A stretch of 64,000 bases of DNA from assembly GCF_023065955.2 (NCBI RefSeq), contig NW_026622886.1, positions 14,208,001-14,272,000 of the forward strand, read 5' to 3'. Source of the stretch: Ursus arctos (lineage: Eukaryota > Chordata > Mammalia > Carnivora > Ursidae). The position numbers were made by a program, and so were the translations under genes. Of this stretch, positions 11,821-22,824 are shown piece by piece. The stretch's first letter is position 1. Every line of letters begins with the position of its first letter. The notes under the pieces were generated by a model. That model was not told the origin of the DNA. It searched no databases and saw nothing but the letters and a program-made list of their open reading frames with translations.

Positions 11821-11968
11821 GGGGCACCTGGGTGGCTCGGTTGGTCAAGCATCCAACTCTTGATCTCAGCTCAGGTCTTGATCTTAGGGTCATGAGTTCA
11901 AACCCCACGTTGAGCTCCACATTGTGTGTGGAGCCTATTTAAAAAAAAATAAAAACAAACAATAAAAT
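11821..11968 (+). mobile_element. Can-SINE, short older copy in L1
   Basis: Head GGGGCACCTGGGTGGCTCGG and body with CTCAGCTCAGGTCTTGATCT, then an A-rich tail. It lacks the CT-rich segment found in longer copies. Flanks AAAATATTGGTAAATTAG (11803-11820) and AAAATATTGATAAATTAG (11969-11986) form an 18-bp target-site duplication with one mismatch. Confidence 0.95.
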
Positions 11969-12426
11969 AAAATATTGATAAATTAGACTTAAAATTATAA
12001 AATTTGTTATTGAAAAAAACACCATTAAGAAAACAAAAAAGGTAAGCCTCAGTTTGGAAAAAAATATTCACAATATTTGTATCTAACAGAAGACTTAAAG
12101 TATTCTTACAGCTCAATAATAAGATAAGCTACTTCCCTTCCCTCTCCCCCCAAAAATGAGCAAACTATTTGAATGGACACTTCCCAAAAGAAGATTGCAA
12201 ATAGTCAACAAATGCATGAAAAGATACTCAGCTTCTCCACAGTTCTTCCCTCCACAGTTCTTTACTTCCTAAAACAGTCAACTTTGGAATCAATTCTGTG
12301 GGCAAGACATTGACTTAAGTTCCCCTATTCATTTCAAGCATTTATTTAGGTAATAGTTATTGAGCATTTACTTACATGCTCATTAAACTATTATAAAATT
12401 GGTATGCTTTCAAAAGGGCAAGACAA

Positions 12427-12620
12427 GGGGCACCTGGGTGGCTCAGTTGGTTACGGATCTACCTTCAGCTTAGGTCATGATCTCGGGGTTCTAGGATCAA
12501 GCCCCACATCAGACTCCCTGCTCAGTGGGGAGTCTGCTTCTCCCTCTCTCTCTGCTCCTCTGCCCTGCTCATGCTCTCTCTCTCTCAAATAAATAAATAA
12601 AAATCTTAACAAATAAAATA
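12427..12620 (+). mobile_element. Can-SINE
   Basis: GGCACCTGGGTGGCTCAGTT head, CATGATCTCGGGGTTC box-like segment, CT-rich body and AAATAAATAAATAAAAATCT tail. Flanked by AAAAGGGCAAGACAA at 12412-12426 and 12621-12635, an exact target-site duplication. Confidence 0.95.
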
Positions 12621-12692
12621 AAAAGGGCAAGACAAGATATAAAAGAACTATCATAACATGACTACAGCAGGTAGAACCCTTTTGTCGGCAAA

Positions 12693-13182
12693 TGTATCAG
12701 TCAGCTTTTGCTGCCTAACAAACCACCCCAAATTTTATTAATTTAAAAAAAGCAATCATTTATTTGACTCATGATCCTCTGGCAAGTTTTTCAGGTATGA
12801 GCAAAGCTTGGCCGATCTCTGCTGGGCTTTTTCATATGTAGGTGATTAGTTAGTAGGTTGACTGGGCTGGTTAATCTAAGATGGCTCAGCTAAGGCAATT
12901 CTTCTCTGTTCCATGATCTCATTATTCCTCAAGGAGATGATCTGCACTTATTCACATAGCAGCAGTGATGACGGGCCTAAAAAGCATCAAGAGAGAAAAA
13001 ACTCTGATGCACACATGGTTTTCAGACCTCTTCTGTGTCCTGTTTGTGGGCATCTTTTGTCCAAAGCAAATCACCTGACTAGACCCAGAGTCAGTGTGGA
13101 AAGCCCTCAAAGTTGTACAGCAAGTGGGTATGAATACAAGGAGGGGAAGAATTGGGGGCCATTTTTGCAATCTACCACTATA
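12693..13182 (+). mobile_element. Old LTR-like or medium-reiterated repeat
   Basis: Starts TGTATCAGTCAGCTTTTGCT and then CTAACAAACCACCCCAAA, with a long diverged body ending near TGCAATCTACCACTA. I recognise this opening as a common mammalian interspersed repeat with TG...CA-type ends but cannot assign a family from memory. The open frames on both strands across it are not meaningful. Confidence 0.55.
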
Positions 13183-13184
13183 AG

Positions 13185-14335
13185 CAACACAACCCAAATC
13201 GATCCAAGTTAACCAAAAGGAGAAATTACTGGTTCAAGTTATTGAAAATACCAGAGAACCAGTAGTGGCTGAATCCAGAGGTTCAAATACTATCAGCAGA
13301 ACTCATTCTCACTACTCCTTGGCATTCCTTCTCTTTTCATTTCATTTCTAGAAGCCTCTTACTTTGGTCACAAGATGACCTTTAGCAGATACAGACTTTC
13401 ATCTTAACCTCTCAACATCCTAAGAGAAAAAGTGGGTTTTCCCCCACTTTCCAGTGGAAGTTTTAGGATTGAGTCTCCCTGGACCAAGTTGAGTGGAGCA
13501 CCTATCTCAGTGAACATGTCTCAATGGCAAGTTAGATAAGAATAAATTGATTGGTCATATGCCCACCCCTAGTGGTAGGAGGGCAGGAGCACTCCCATTG
13601 AAATCACATGGACCAGATGAAAAGAGGTGAATTCCCTAAGAAGTCCCTAAGAAGGGGGCCTTGAAACTTCACTGCTAAAACAACAGGTGGCTTGAGCTAT
13701 AAAAATATCCTGATGAAGAAGATGTTGTTATGTCATAACAGGATTGGAAAGATATTGTTATTGCTGCTGTTGTCAACCTGTTATCCCTGACTGCTAGTCA
13801 TAATGAATTTGCCCTGTCCTAGGCACTAGGCACTTCATGAACTGTAAATTATAGGGCTCTGGATTAAGAGAAGCAAAATTTGGATCTGAAGTATGTTTCA
13901 TCCTGGACTCAGAGAGATGGAATTACTGGGTTGTCAACTTGGGGAAAGGTGAATGGATTCTGTGTGCAGAGAAGAGAACACTGAAAACTTAATGAGGAAA
14001 GCAGATTGGGGTAGATGTAAATGGGGGCATACCAACATTTCCAGTCCTTCCATTCTACATGCACAGGAGGAGCACGGCATTTCCATGAAACTGTTTATTA
14101 GTTAAAAAGGAAATGTGAGCAGAAATGATACATATCACTTCTAGGCTGAAGTATTTCATTGCTATGGTGATCATACAAGAATATGTTAATATTCAAGTGC
14201 AATAAAAATGAGGCAATGTGAAATGCCGATCCTGGAGTCACCCAGACCCACAGCAGACTTTGCTGGAGCAAGAAATAAACTTGAGTTGTTACTGCAGTAG
14301 AATCAAGCCTAACTGAACCATTACATACTAAATAA
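13185..14335. other. Unassigned non-coding region
   Basis: No exon or RNA gene. It may include an old LTR or DNA-transposon fragment at about 13,250-13,620 that I cannot place. A minor hairpin AAAGTGGG/CCCACTTT lies near 13,430-13,452. Confidence 0.4.
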
Positions 14336-14344
14336 TACTATAAG

Positions 14345-14490
14345 ACAAGTGCACGTACATCGGCTTTGTAGGTGAAGAAACTAAGGCATAGAAAATTTAA
14401 ACAAACTGCATGGAATCTATATCTATATCTAGCGAGCAGCAGACCCAAGATTCAAATCCAGGTCTGTCTGATTCCCAAGTCCATGCATGA
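14345..14490 (-). repeat. MIR SINE fragment
   Basis: TAGGTGAAGAAACTAAGGCA, a CAGACCCAAGATTCAAATCC block and CAGGTCTGTCTGATTCCCAA follow the reverse-complement MIR order. Confidence 0.75.
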
Positions 14491-14513
14491 AATCTCCTGG
14501 TCCCTTACCTGGC

Positions 14514-14556
14514 AGGAAGGAAGGAAGGGAAGGAGGGAGGGAGGAAGGAGGAAAAC
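14514..14556. repeat. GGAA/GGGA simple repeat
   Basis: GGAAGGAAGGAAGGGAAGGA-type purine run immediately right of the MIR. Confidence 0.85.
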
Positions 14557-14559
14557 AAA

Positions 14560-16090
14560 GCAAGAAATCAGGGCATTATTTTAAAATAGGTCTATCTCCT
14601 CAACATATCCTCAAGCACATACAAAATATGAAAATATAAACAGGGGACTTTTTAGCTGAATAGGTTTGCAGTTCACTGGCATGATCTGAACATCCATTTT
14701 TAGTGGGAGGACTCATTAGTGTAAGGATGAGAAAGCCCAGGTTCTAGTTCTGATTCTTTGTGTCTGTGTCCTGTTATGTCACCTAACTTCTCTGGTTATA
14801 TGCATTTACATATATTTCTAAATTAATGAGTTACCAGGTCTACTCATAGTATGATAAATGATAAGACACCTCTTCCAGCTGCCTTTTCTTGACTGCCCTC
14901 TTCCAGCTCATTCCCATTTTCAAATTGGCCTGTAAGTTCTCTGCTCTCACCCAATGCATCAGTGGGTACATGGTTAGAACATGATTTTGTTTGTCCAGAT
15001 TTAAGTAGGTATTGGTACATTCCAGGCATATAACATCACTGCATATCTGTGTATATCTTGGATATCCTGGACACTGCATCAAGTGGTCATCAGGGTTGAA
15101 TCAAATAAACACATATAAATGTGTCTTAAATAATATGAGGTTTTCTTTTTTACTTTTTGGTAATTTTCAAATTTTCTATGAAGAACATAATTTGAAAATA
15201 TCCATTAATTTTTTAAAGGGAAATCTGACACCTAAACAATTTAAAGATGTTATAATAAAGATATCAGGGAAGAGGATTATATAAATAATGTAAATAAATG
15301 CTGCAAGTTGAGTAGTTACATTGATTTTACCCAAGAAAAATATATAATTAACTTTAAGCAATATTTAAAATACAAATGAAAACTGTATACATCCATTATA
15401 ATTTCTGACAAAGGTAGCTAAGTACCATACAGATGAGAAAGAGCTCAGACAGATACCTGCCCACCTTTCACACTTTTACCTAGTTCTGCAGATGGGTAAT
15501 TTTTGCAGAATCAGGGTCCAAAAGTTCATGTTGCAGGCATCTTCACAAGAAACTCCTGAGGCATGGCCTATTTTATATTGCACACCTCGGGACTCTAAGA
15601 TCTATTTATATTCTGCTTAAGCTCCTGATGTAGTTTGAATCTCTTTTATAGCTTAAAACTAAATTGTGAATTTGGGGACAACTAATTCCAGTGAATTACA
15701 ACTGCCTCGCAAACAGATGCCAGGATGTACTGTCCCCCAAATACATCTCATCGTTCCAGAGAAATCGGGACAATTTGATAGGAATCTCGGTTATATTCTG
15801 TGATGGCAGTAAATCCTATTGCCATGACATTGTTACTGCAAACATTTCTTCGTTACTAAAAATAAGATTACTGAGTTTTACCACAAATATTTCTCAGTAG
15901 AGTGGAAGCTTAAATAGAATGCAGCAGACACCTCCTGGAAGCTTTTTGTGATGTGTTTTGATCTCTAGTAACTTCACTACAACATTTCTTAGTCCTCTCA
16001 CTCTTCCCGCAAAGAGAGCAAGGTGGATCCGAGACAGAAATAGCAACAAGATTCTTAGGCTTTCCTCCGAGAGCACTTTGATTGGTAACC
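14560..16090. other. Unassigned non-coding region
   Basis: AT-rich, no recognised repeat. Short open frames on both strands overlap one another and lack coding character. Confidence 0.4.
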
Positions 16091-16099
16091 CTCCCAACA

Positions 16100-16555
16100 T
16101 ATTTGCTTCACTTTCCCTTACTAATAGCATTCTGACTGCATACAAGATGGCAAAATGCCCAGCTAAAAACTTCATTTTCCAGCTTCTTTTGCAGGTTGGC
16201 AGTGGCTATATGCACAGTCCTGGCCAATGAGACGTGAGCATGATGTTTGCTCATACTGATGGTCTCCTGGGGATCTGCTGGACCTGCTCATTCCCACTTC
16301 TTTCCTCCTTCTTCTTGCCTTGGCTGTGAACACGATGATCAGAATTCCTACAACCATCTTGAGACAATGAAGGAAAGGCCAAAAGAATCTCAGGGAGATA
16401 TGCATAAACATTGCTGAGCTGATAAACCAACAAAAGGAACTATCTGCTTCTTGACTGTTTGTTTTTTTTTATGAGAAAAATAAACTCTTGTTTGTTTAAG
16501 CCACTGAAGTCATGTATTTTATTACCTTCACCTAACAACATTTCCTAGTGGTTAT
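16100..16555 (+). mobile_element. Old medium-reiterated or LTR-like repeat
   Basis: Contains CAGCTTCTTTTGCAGGTTGG, a CCTGGCCAATGAGACGTGAG block and a terminal AATAAACTCTTGTTTGTTTAAGCCACTG-type segment in order. This text recurs in mammalian genomes as an interspersed repeat ending in an AATAAA signal; I cannot name the family reliably. Confidence 0.5.
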
Positions 16556-16559
16556 ATGC

Positions 16560-17185
16560 CCTCAGCCCAGTCTTGTGTAATCAGGTAGATAGCAAAGCTT
16601 TTCTCTAATCCTTAATAGAAATCAAGAATGGGGATTCCTAGCACATTAATTAGAACAGCTGCCTGCGCACCTGTTCCACTAATGAGCCACCCCAGATGAC
16701 TTTTTGCTGTCAACTGTAAAATCAGCACTCAGATAAGCAATTATTTAGATTATTCCAAAAGCTTCCCTGCTCCCAAACCTGAATCCCTTACATCTGCCTG
16801 AAATTGTCCTCTATTTGAAATGGGGTTGTGTGAATGATAGATTTCCTTAATTCTCTGTATTATAGCGACCCAGTCTGAGCATTAAAGACAAAGTAGCTGT
16901 GAAAGGAAATCACATAGGGGAGAACACTAAGGTCCAGATTATTCCAGATGATTAAATGAAAGCTCAGTTGGTTACAAATGTCTCAGCTCAAAGGAGTGGG
17001 GGGTGTATTCAACATGAGACACAATTTCTTTGGAAGGATGAACCACGTAATTTAGGAAGATAAGAAATGCTATCTCCTGTTCTCATGAAGGAAGAGTTAA
17101 AGACTATGAAATACACTATAAACAATCATTTGGTTAGAAGCAAAGATGAATACACAAAATGAAACTAAGAGTGAGTAATGATAAT
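16560..17185. other. Unassigned unique region, possible enhancer
   Basis: No repeat seen. The 16,645-16,740 part has ATTAATTAGAA, E-boxes CAGCTG (16656) and CACCTG (16668), and a GATA-type AGATAAG (16731-16737) within about 90 bases. Regulatory function is inference only. Confidence 0.35.
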
Positions 17186-17189
17186 AACT

Positions 17190-17430
17190 CCAGTGAACTT
17201 CTACAAAGCTCTCACTCTGCGCCAGGCAAGTACTCTACACTCATTTTTTTCTCATTTAACCCTCACAATCATACCGTACAGAAGTCACTCTCAAGATCTT
17301 TATTTACAGATGAGGAAATAAAGACTTGGAGAAGCTATACAATTTGCCTGAGCTTACACAGCCAGTGAGAAACAGAGTAAGGATTCAAACCCTGGTCTGC
17401 CCAGTGCCAAAGCCCGTGCTCTCAACCCCG
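17190..17430 (-). repeat. MIR SINE, nearly full length
   Basis: Reverse-complement MIR: a GCGCCAGGCAAGTACTCTAC block, CATTTAACCCTCACAATCAT, ACAGATGAGGAAATAAAGAC, TTACACAGCCAGTGAGAAAC and CAAAGCCCGTGCTCTCAACC in order. Confidence 0.9.
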
Positions 17431-17439
17431 CTGTGCAAC

Positions 17440-19380
17440 CACTGTGCTGTGTAACTGCTGCCAGGGAATCGAAGCACATTAGACCTGAGGCCCCTAGTGA
17501 GCATCCAGCCCAGGGCTCCCCAAATTTTCAAGCATGAAGATCCTTTTTATCTTTCTTTTAAAATTCACGGTTGAAAACATGCATAATGACAAAAGTAACT
17601 ATAAATTCAATAATGCTCTTATGTGACTCTATGTTATATTCACTCATATTCTTAGTTCATATAAATGTGAGACCTAGAATTCATAGAGTCTAAAGACATT
17701 GTTATTGAACATGGAATTTCTGGACCCTTTGAAATATTCTCCTGAGCCCCCTACCCAGGTTGGAAGTTGGTCCTTTGTGCAGCAGATACCACGACCAGAT
17801 TTACTGAAAGATATTTCTGGGACAGATAAATGGGATGTGGACAGGAGTAGGCTTGGAGAGGCTGCGGATCATGACGCAGGTCCAATACCTGGCAAGGAGG
17901 TGTTGGGTAGAAAGGGTTGGGTAGGAAGAGATTCAGACTGCAGTGCAGTTCTGAGGAACTCTTGCCCAGCTGATGGGGAGTCCCTGAGCCAAACCTGCTC
18001 ATCAGAGGAAGCCCAAAAGGGCCAGCATCAGTACTCCTGCCATATTGTTGGCTGGAAGCAGCCAGGTGGAAGCGTGGTCTTAGGTTCTCAGGGGCAGTAG
18101 CTGGGGGCTCTTAGTCAACCATGTTCCCAACTGGATGGTTCAGCACATTTCCAAGGCAACCACAGGTTAAGAATCAGGAACATGATCCAATATCCCCATT
18201 TCACAAATGAGGAAAATTGAGGCCCAATTACATTGAGCCAAATAATCAAGATGAGAATTTACTTGATCCAACTCACATGTCAGCAGAGTGCTTGAACACT
18301 TTGACTCTGAAGTTAAATTCACCTGCAAAAGTCATGCAATGTTGTGTAAGTGTACTCCCTTGCAATTAGAACACAAATAAGTCTTGGAGATCTAATACAC
18401 AGTACAATGATGATAGACAACAAAACCGTATTATAAACATTAAACTTAGCAAGAGACCAGAACTTTAATTATTCCCACTACGAGAAGAAATGATAGTTAT
18501 TGATATGATAGAGGTGTTAACTAATGCTGCAGTGCCAATCATATTTCAAATAAATGTATCAAGCCAATATGTTGTGCTTAAACTTACATAATGTTATATG
18601 TCAAATGCATCTCAATAAAAAATTATAATAACATCTAACTCATAAGACTGTTATGAATTTCCAAAGAGAAAACACACGTAAAAATGCTTAACATGGTACC
18701 TGATACACACTAATCCCTCAACAAATGGTAGCAATTATTATTTCCAATCCAGTGGTTTTTTTCTACCGGATATAGATAAACTAAAAATGCAGAAAGCATC
18801 TTTATGTCCTTATACTTTTTCTTCCATTTATCCTTTCATAGATATTCATTAAAAAGTAATCCAGTCCTATGGGAATTATTCTTAAATTACCTTCCTTATC
18901 TGCAAAAATCTCCAATGTTTAAGAATACTATCAATTTTCCAGATCTTATATTAATATCAATATCAATATTTCAGAACAGGTGGCCTCTGTCCTCCAAGAG
19001 ACAAATATATTAAAAACAAAGTAGTTTTAGGAAGAACTCACTCAACAAGTATTTGAAGTCGAATCATTTAGTGCTTTCAATATGAATTCGGTTGTTTTAT
19101 TCAGGATAAAAATAAGCCTCTGATACTTAAAATCCAATTCAATGCCTTAAAATATTTACTAAAGTGGAGGAGAACAAATCAATGCTACAAGGTCAGGGAG
19201 GAATGTGCATATACTTGGAGAGTCACCACTGCTCCTCAGGCCTATCATAGAGCTTGGCAAGGGGAAGTGAGCCCCCAGCCAGGTGGGGCTGCCTCTGGGG
19301 TGCTACATGATAATAAGAGAGTTTTAAAAAGGTCATGGGCTCTCAGTTCTAGGGAGGGCACAACTTTTTTCTCCTTGGCT
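17440..19380. other. Unassigned non-coding region
   Basis: Mostly unique AT-rich DNA. A weak minus MIR scrap is possible at 18,195-18,240 (TTTCACAAATGAGGAAAATT). The 133-codon plus frame from 17,699 has no recognisable domain. I see no splice-flanked exon. Confidence 0.4.
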
Positions 19381-19397
19381 CAGAGGACTACTTTCCA

Positions 19398-19605
19398 GGG
19401 CTCCTGGGTGACTCAGTTCATTGAGCACCCGACTCTTGATTTCAGCTCAGGTCATGATCTCAGGGTTGTGAGAACGAGCCTGGCATTGGGCTCCTGGCTG
19501 CGCGTGGAGCCTGCTCTCCCTCTCCCTCTCCCCCATCCTCTCTCTCAAAGAAGGAAGGAAGGAAGGAAGGAAGGAAGGAAGGAAGGAAGGAAGGAAGGAA
19601 GGAAG
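19398..19605 (+). mobile_element. Can-SINE with GGAA-expanded tail
   Basis: GGGCTCCTGGGTGACTCAGT head, CAGGTCATGATCTCAGGGTT segment and CT-rich body. The tail is not AAATAAAT but an uninterrupted GGAA array from about 19,551. Flanks GGACTACTTTCCA at 19385-19397 and 19606-19618 are an exact target-site duplication, so the array grew inside the insertion. Confidence 0.95.
19551..19605. repeat. (GGAA)n microsatellite
   Basis: About fourteen near-perfect GGAA units forming the 3' tail of the SINE; likely length-polymorphic. Confidence 0.95.
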
Positions 19606-19624
19606 GGACTACTTTCCACCTACC

Positions 19625-19850
19625 TTTTTCAAAAAACCACTGCACTGGCACAACAATTGGGATAGAGTTGACTTTATTGAACTGTACATGTAAAAATGGG
19701 TAAGATGGTAAAAAAAAAAAAAAGCAATGGGGATGCTGTGTAAGGAGTGGGGAAAGAAGGTACAAGAATTCTCTATCTTCTGCTTAATTTTTCTGTACAC
19801 TAAAACTGCTCTAAAAATAAAATTTATTAATTAAAAAAAAGAAAAAATCA
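19625..19850 (+). repeat. L1 3'-end fragment
   Basis: TTTCTGCTTAATTTTTCTGT-like text, then ACTAAAACTGCTCTAAAAAT and an AATAAA/A-rich tail. This is the common L1 3' terminus (tctgtaaacctaaaactgctctaaaaaataaa). Confidence 0.65.
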
Positions 19851-20402
19851 CATTATGCTAAGTGAAAGGAGCCGATACAAAATGCCATATATTTGTGTTT
19901 TTTTGTGTTTTTTTTTAATGATTTTTTATTACATTATGTTAGTCACCATACAGTACATCCCCGGTTTCCGATGTAAAAAATGCCATATATTTGATTCCAT
20001 TTATATGAAATTCCCAGTATAGGGAAAGCTATAGAGACAGAAAGCAGATAGATAGTGTGTATTGGGGGATGGAAGGGGAGCAGATGAATAAGCACAGCAC
20101 AGAGGATTTTTAGAGAAACAAAAATATTCTGTATGATATTGTCATGATGGATACATGTCATTATACACTTGTCCAAATCCATAGAATGTGCAACACTGAG
20201 AGTGAATCCTGATGTAAACTATGGACTTTGGGTGATTATGATGTGTCAATGTAGGTTTATCCTTGGTAAAAAATTTCCATTCTGGTAAGTGATGTTGATA
20301 ACATGGGAGACTACGCATGTGTTGGGGCAGGAAGCACATGGGAAATCTCTTTAACTTCCTGTCAGTTTTTTTGTAAACTTAAGGCTGCTCTAAAAAAATT
20401 AA
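19851..20402 (+). repeat. L1 3' UTR fragment
   Basis: TATGCTAAGTGAAAGGAGCC, AAATTCCCAGTATAGGGAAA, a CACAGAGGATTTTTAGAGAA block, GATGTAAACTATGGACTTTG and a final TAAGGCTGCTCTAAAAAAAT follow the L1 3' UTR. The reverse complement of the same UTR is at 6,430-6,900. A younger 81-bp insertion interrupts it at 19,896. Confidence 0.85.
19896..19976 (-). mobile_element. Short young L1 3'-end insertion
   Basis: Begins with a T-run (reversed poly(A)) and continues TTATTACATTATGTTAGTCA and CCATACAGTACATCCCCGGT, the reversed 3' tip of the young carnivore L1 as I recall it. Flanked by AAAATGCCATATATTTG at 19879-19895 and 19977-19993, an exact 17-bp target-site duplication. It is a severely 5'-truncated insertion of 81 bp. 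Confidence 0.85.
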
Positions 20403-20620
20403 GTAGATAGTGGTTGCCAAGGGCTTGGAGAGAGGAAGAAATGGGGAGTGACTACTCATGGGTTTGGGGTTTCTTTTGGGGGTGATGAAATGTGCTGGAA
20501 TTTGATAGTGGTGATGTTTGCACAAGTCTCTGACTATATTAAAAACTACCAAATTCTACACTTTAAAAGGGTTGATTTCATATTATGTGAATGTGTCAAT
20601 AAAACAAAACCTTGTACTGA
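20403..20620 (+). repeat. L1 3'-end fragment (third in cluster)
   Basis: GTGGTTGCCAAGGGCTTGGA, GAATTTGATAGTGGTGATGT, CTACCAAATTCTACACTTTA and a terminal GTGAATGTGTCAATAAAACA are the generic 3' end of older L1s. Confidence 0.8.
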
Positions 20621-21935
20621 GTATAATGAAGATCTCATCTTTTTTCATTTGACCAGGAGACAATGGAATATAGAAGAGTGGAGTATAGAAGGAAGGGAGC
20701 CAGCAAAGGTGTTCCTCTCTCCTGCTTTGCACTTGCCCTTCACCCTCTGATGAACTAACTGTACAGCAAGGCCACTGCTGAACCAACTCCCAACTATCTT
20801 ACCCTTTCACAGTCCCTCCAGTTAGGTGTATTTTAAGATGCATGTGGTCCTCCTCTGCTTACAGGTAGCTTCTCCTGTGTGCTTTTATTTCTGCTTTTCC
20901 TGATCAGCACCACAGTGGTCTATTATCCCTTGATTCCTCCTTTCACTCCTTCCCATTCAATGCATACTCTTTCCACTTCTGCTTTACCTATTGTTCTCAC
21001 AGATAGACAGGTAAAATTCCCTCTGGCTGCCCAGTTATTCATCCATCCATTCTTCCATCTACTCATTCACCTATTTACCCATTATCTATCTCAGGAATCC
21101 CCACCATTTTGAAGGAAAGGGCTAGCTTACCTCTTGGAAACACCAAGAGGAAACAGCTATCCCAAGGAAACAACCACTATTATATCCCAGTTTCTGTAAC
21201 CAGGAACTATTGTGTTTCTTCATCTCATAAAGCTGCTACTACAGAAAAGGGAATGAAGCAACTGTCTATCAAGGCCATGGTCTGTCCAGGTGACTCATAG
21301 GTAGATTGCTTTAGCACTTTGACAATGACCATTTACAAAGGATGGTTATTTTGCCACTTATATGATGAAGGAAGTTGAAAGAAATGATTTAAGGGTTGTC
21401 TTGGCATATCCTTCAGTTTACTGACAGACACTTACTGACAAACATTTACAGACAAAACCAGAAGTTTCCTTCCCCAAAATTCCTCCCTATAATTCCATCA
21501 GTTTTGGACTTATAAAAAAGAGTGGACTGAAAGTAATTTGGCAAGCAAATTGCTATTTTTATTCCAAATACTTCTTTAGAGGAATGTCCTTGTTAGTGAT
21601 TCAAGTATTAGTATCAACTAATTTAATGATATCAGCTCATACTGGAGCTTTATCCAAGAGAAAGGAAAGAATCAATGTAAGGTAGGTCATTTTCTGGTGC
21701 CTTTGAGAAAGCTCCACCACAGTGGGGTCACCCACTCACTAACTCTTCTTCTTCCAGTCTGAATTCAAAAGTCACCTTCTCTTACCATAAGTGTTTCTTC
21801 TTATCTCTTTTTTGGGTGCTGGTTTGTTCTGTTTTGGTTTGGTTTGGTTTGGTTTGGTTTTTTTTTTTGGTCCATCAATGGCACTCTGTGCAAGACACAG
21901 GCTAGGAGCAAATATTAGCAATACAAGTAGATGAC
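20621..21935. other. Unassigned non-coding region
   Basis: Unique DNA, T/C-rich around 20,880-21,100. A (GGTTT)n tract lies at about 21,830-21,870. No exon recognised. Confidence 0.4.
21830..21870. repeat. (TTTGG)n pentanucleotide repeat
   Basis: Five to six GGTTT units followed by a T-run. Confidence 0.9.
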
Positions 21936-21939
21936 AAAG

Positions 21940-22815
21940 AATTTGTATCAAAAAATCAAAAATATCTCTAAGGACCTCTTAACAACCACAGTAAGGCAAA
22001 CAACCTCCCATTTTTTAAACGGGCAAAAAAATATCTAAAGAGCATATATAAATAGCCAATAAACACATGAAAAGATGCTAAAATAATTAGTTAACAGAGA
22101 AATGCAATCGAGACACCATTAGAATGTCTAAAATAAAAAGAATAGCAATACCAAACGTTGGTGAGGATGTGGAGTAACTAAACTCTTATTTACTGCGTGT
22201 GGGAATGTAGACTGCTATCGCCACTTCAAAAAACAGCCTGGTGGTTTCTTATAAAGTTAAACATAGGCTTACCACACAACACAGAAAGTCCACTTCTGTG
22301 TATTTATCCAAGAGAAATGAAAACAAAAGCCCACACAAAGACTTGTAGGTGAATGGTCACAGCAACTTCATTTATAACTCCCAAACTGTAAGCAGCTCAA
22401 ATGTCAGTCAATGTGTGAATGGAAAAGCAAATTGTCATACACCCATACAATGGATAAATAAAAAGGAACTAACTGCTGGTATAAGCAACAACATGGACGG
22501 ATCTCAAAATGTTACGCCGAGTGAAAGAAACATGACACAAAATTGTAAATACTATTTGTAAACGATTCCATTTACATGAAACTCACAGGAAATTTCAATT
22601 TACTCTATAGTGACAGAAAGCAGGTCAGTGGTTGCTTGGGTCCAGGAATGAGAAGGGAGAAAAGGGAAACTTCTGGGGTGATGGAAACATCCTATATCTT
22701 GACAGCGGTGGTGGTATGGGTATATACATTTGTCAAAGCTCTTGAAACTGTACACTTCAAATGTGTGTATTTTGTTATTTATGAATTATACCTCAGTCAA
22801 GTTGGTCTAAAAGTA
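21940..22815 (+). repeat. L1 ORF2 C-terminus and 3' UTR
   Basis: AAACACATGAAAAGATGCTA, AACAGAGAAATGCAATCGAG, a TTGGTGAGGATGTGGAG block, TATTTATCCAAGAGAAATGA, CAGTGGTTGCTTGGGTCCAG and a final TATACCTCAGTCAAGTTGGT track an older L1 3' end. Multiple frameshifts. A Can-SINE lies immediately to the right. Confidence 0.9.
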
Positions 22816-22824
22816 TATGAACTC

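Larger units (their letters stand above)
9320..12236 (+). mobile_element. Old L1 LINE, ORF2 remnant lacking the RT core
   Basis: A-rich plus-strand sequence follows the L1 inter-ORF spacer and then ORF2 text. Landmarks are AAAAAAGCAAGACCCAACTA (about 9,805), AAAAGGATCAATTCATCAAA (about 9,995), CTTCTAAATAACCCATGGGT (about 10,456), a TTTCTTTGAAAAAATTAATA block (about 10,780) and AAATTTGACAACTTAAATGA (about 10,945). Near 11,000-11,020 it jumps past the reverse-transcriptase core to the C-terminal region (ACAGATCAATGGGACAGAAT near 11,440). It ends near AAATGCATGAAAAGATACTC without a 3' UTR or poly(A). All frames are broken. A Can-SINE sits at 11,821. Confidence 0.85.

Noticed and set aside
12427..12620. 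Possible tRNA genes in the Can-SINE heads
   Set aside because: The box-like text belongs to tRNA-derived SINE heads; no head can fold into a complete cloverleaf with proper acceptor stem.
17699..18100. 133-codon plus frame considered as an exon or retrocopy
   Set aside because: No recognisable domain and no clean splice acceptor in frame; no poly(A) or duplication of a processed pseudogene.
19276..19295. CTCF-like CAGCCAGGTGGGGCT and similar AGGTGG matches elsewhere (1,270; 18,063; 45,927)
   Set aside because: Each misses two or more core positions; such partial matches are frequent by chance.
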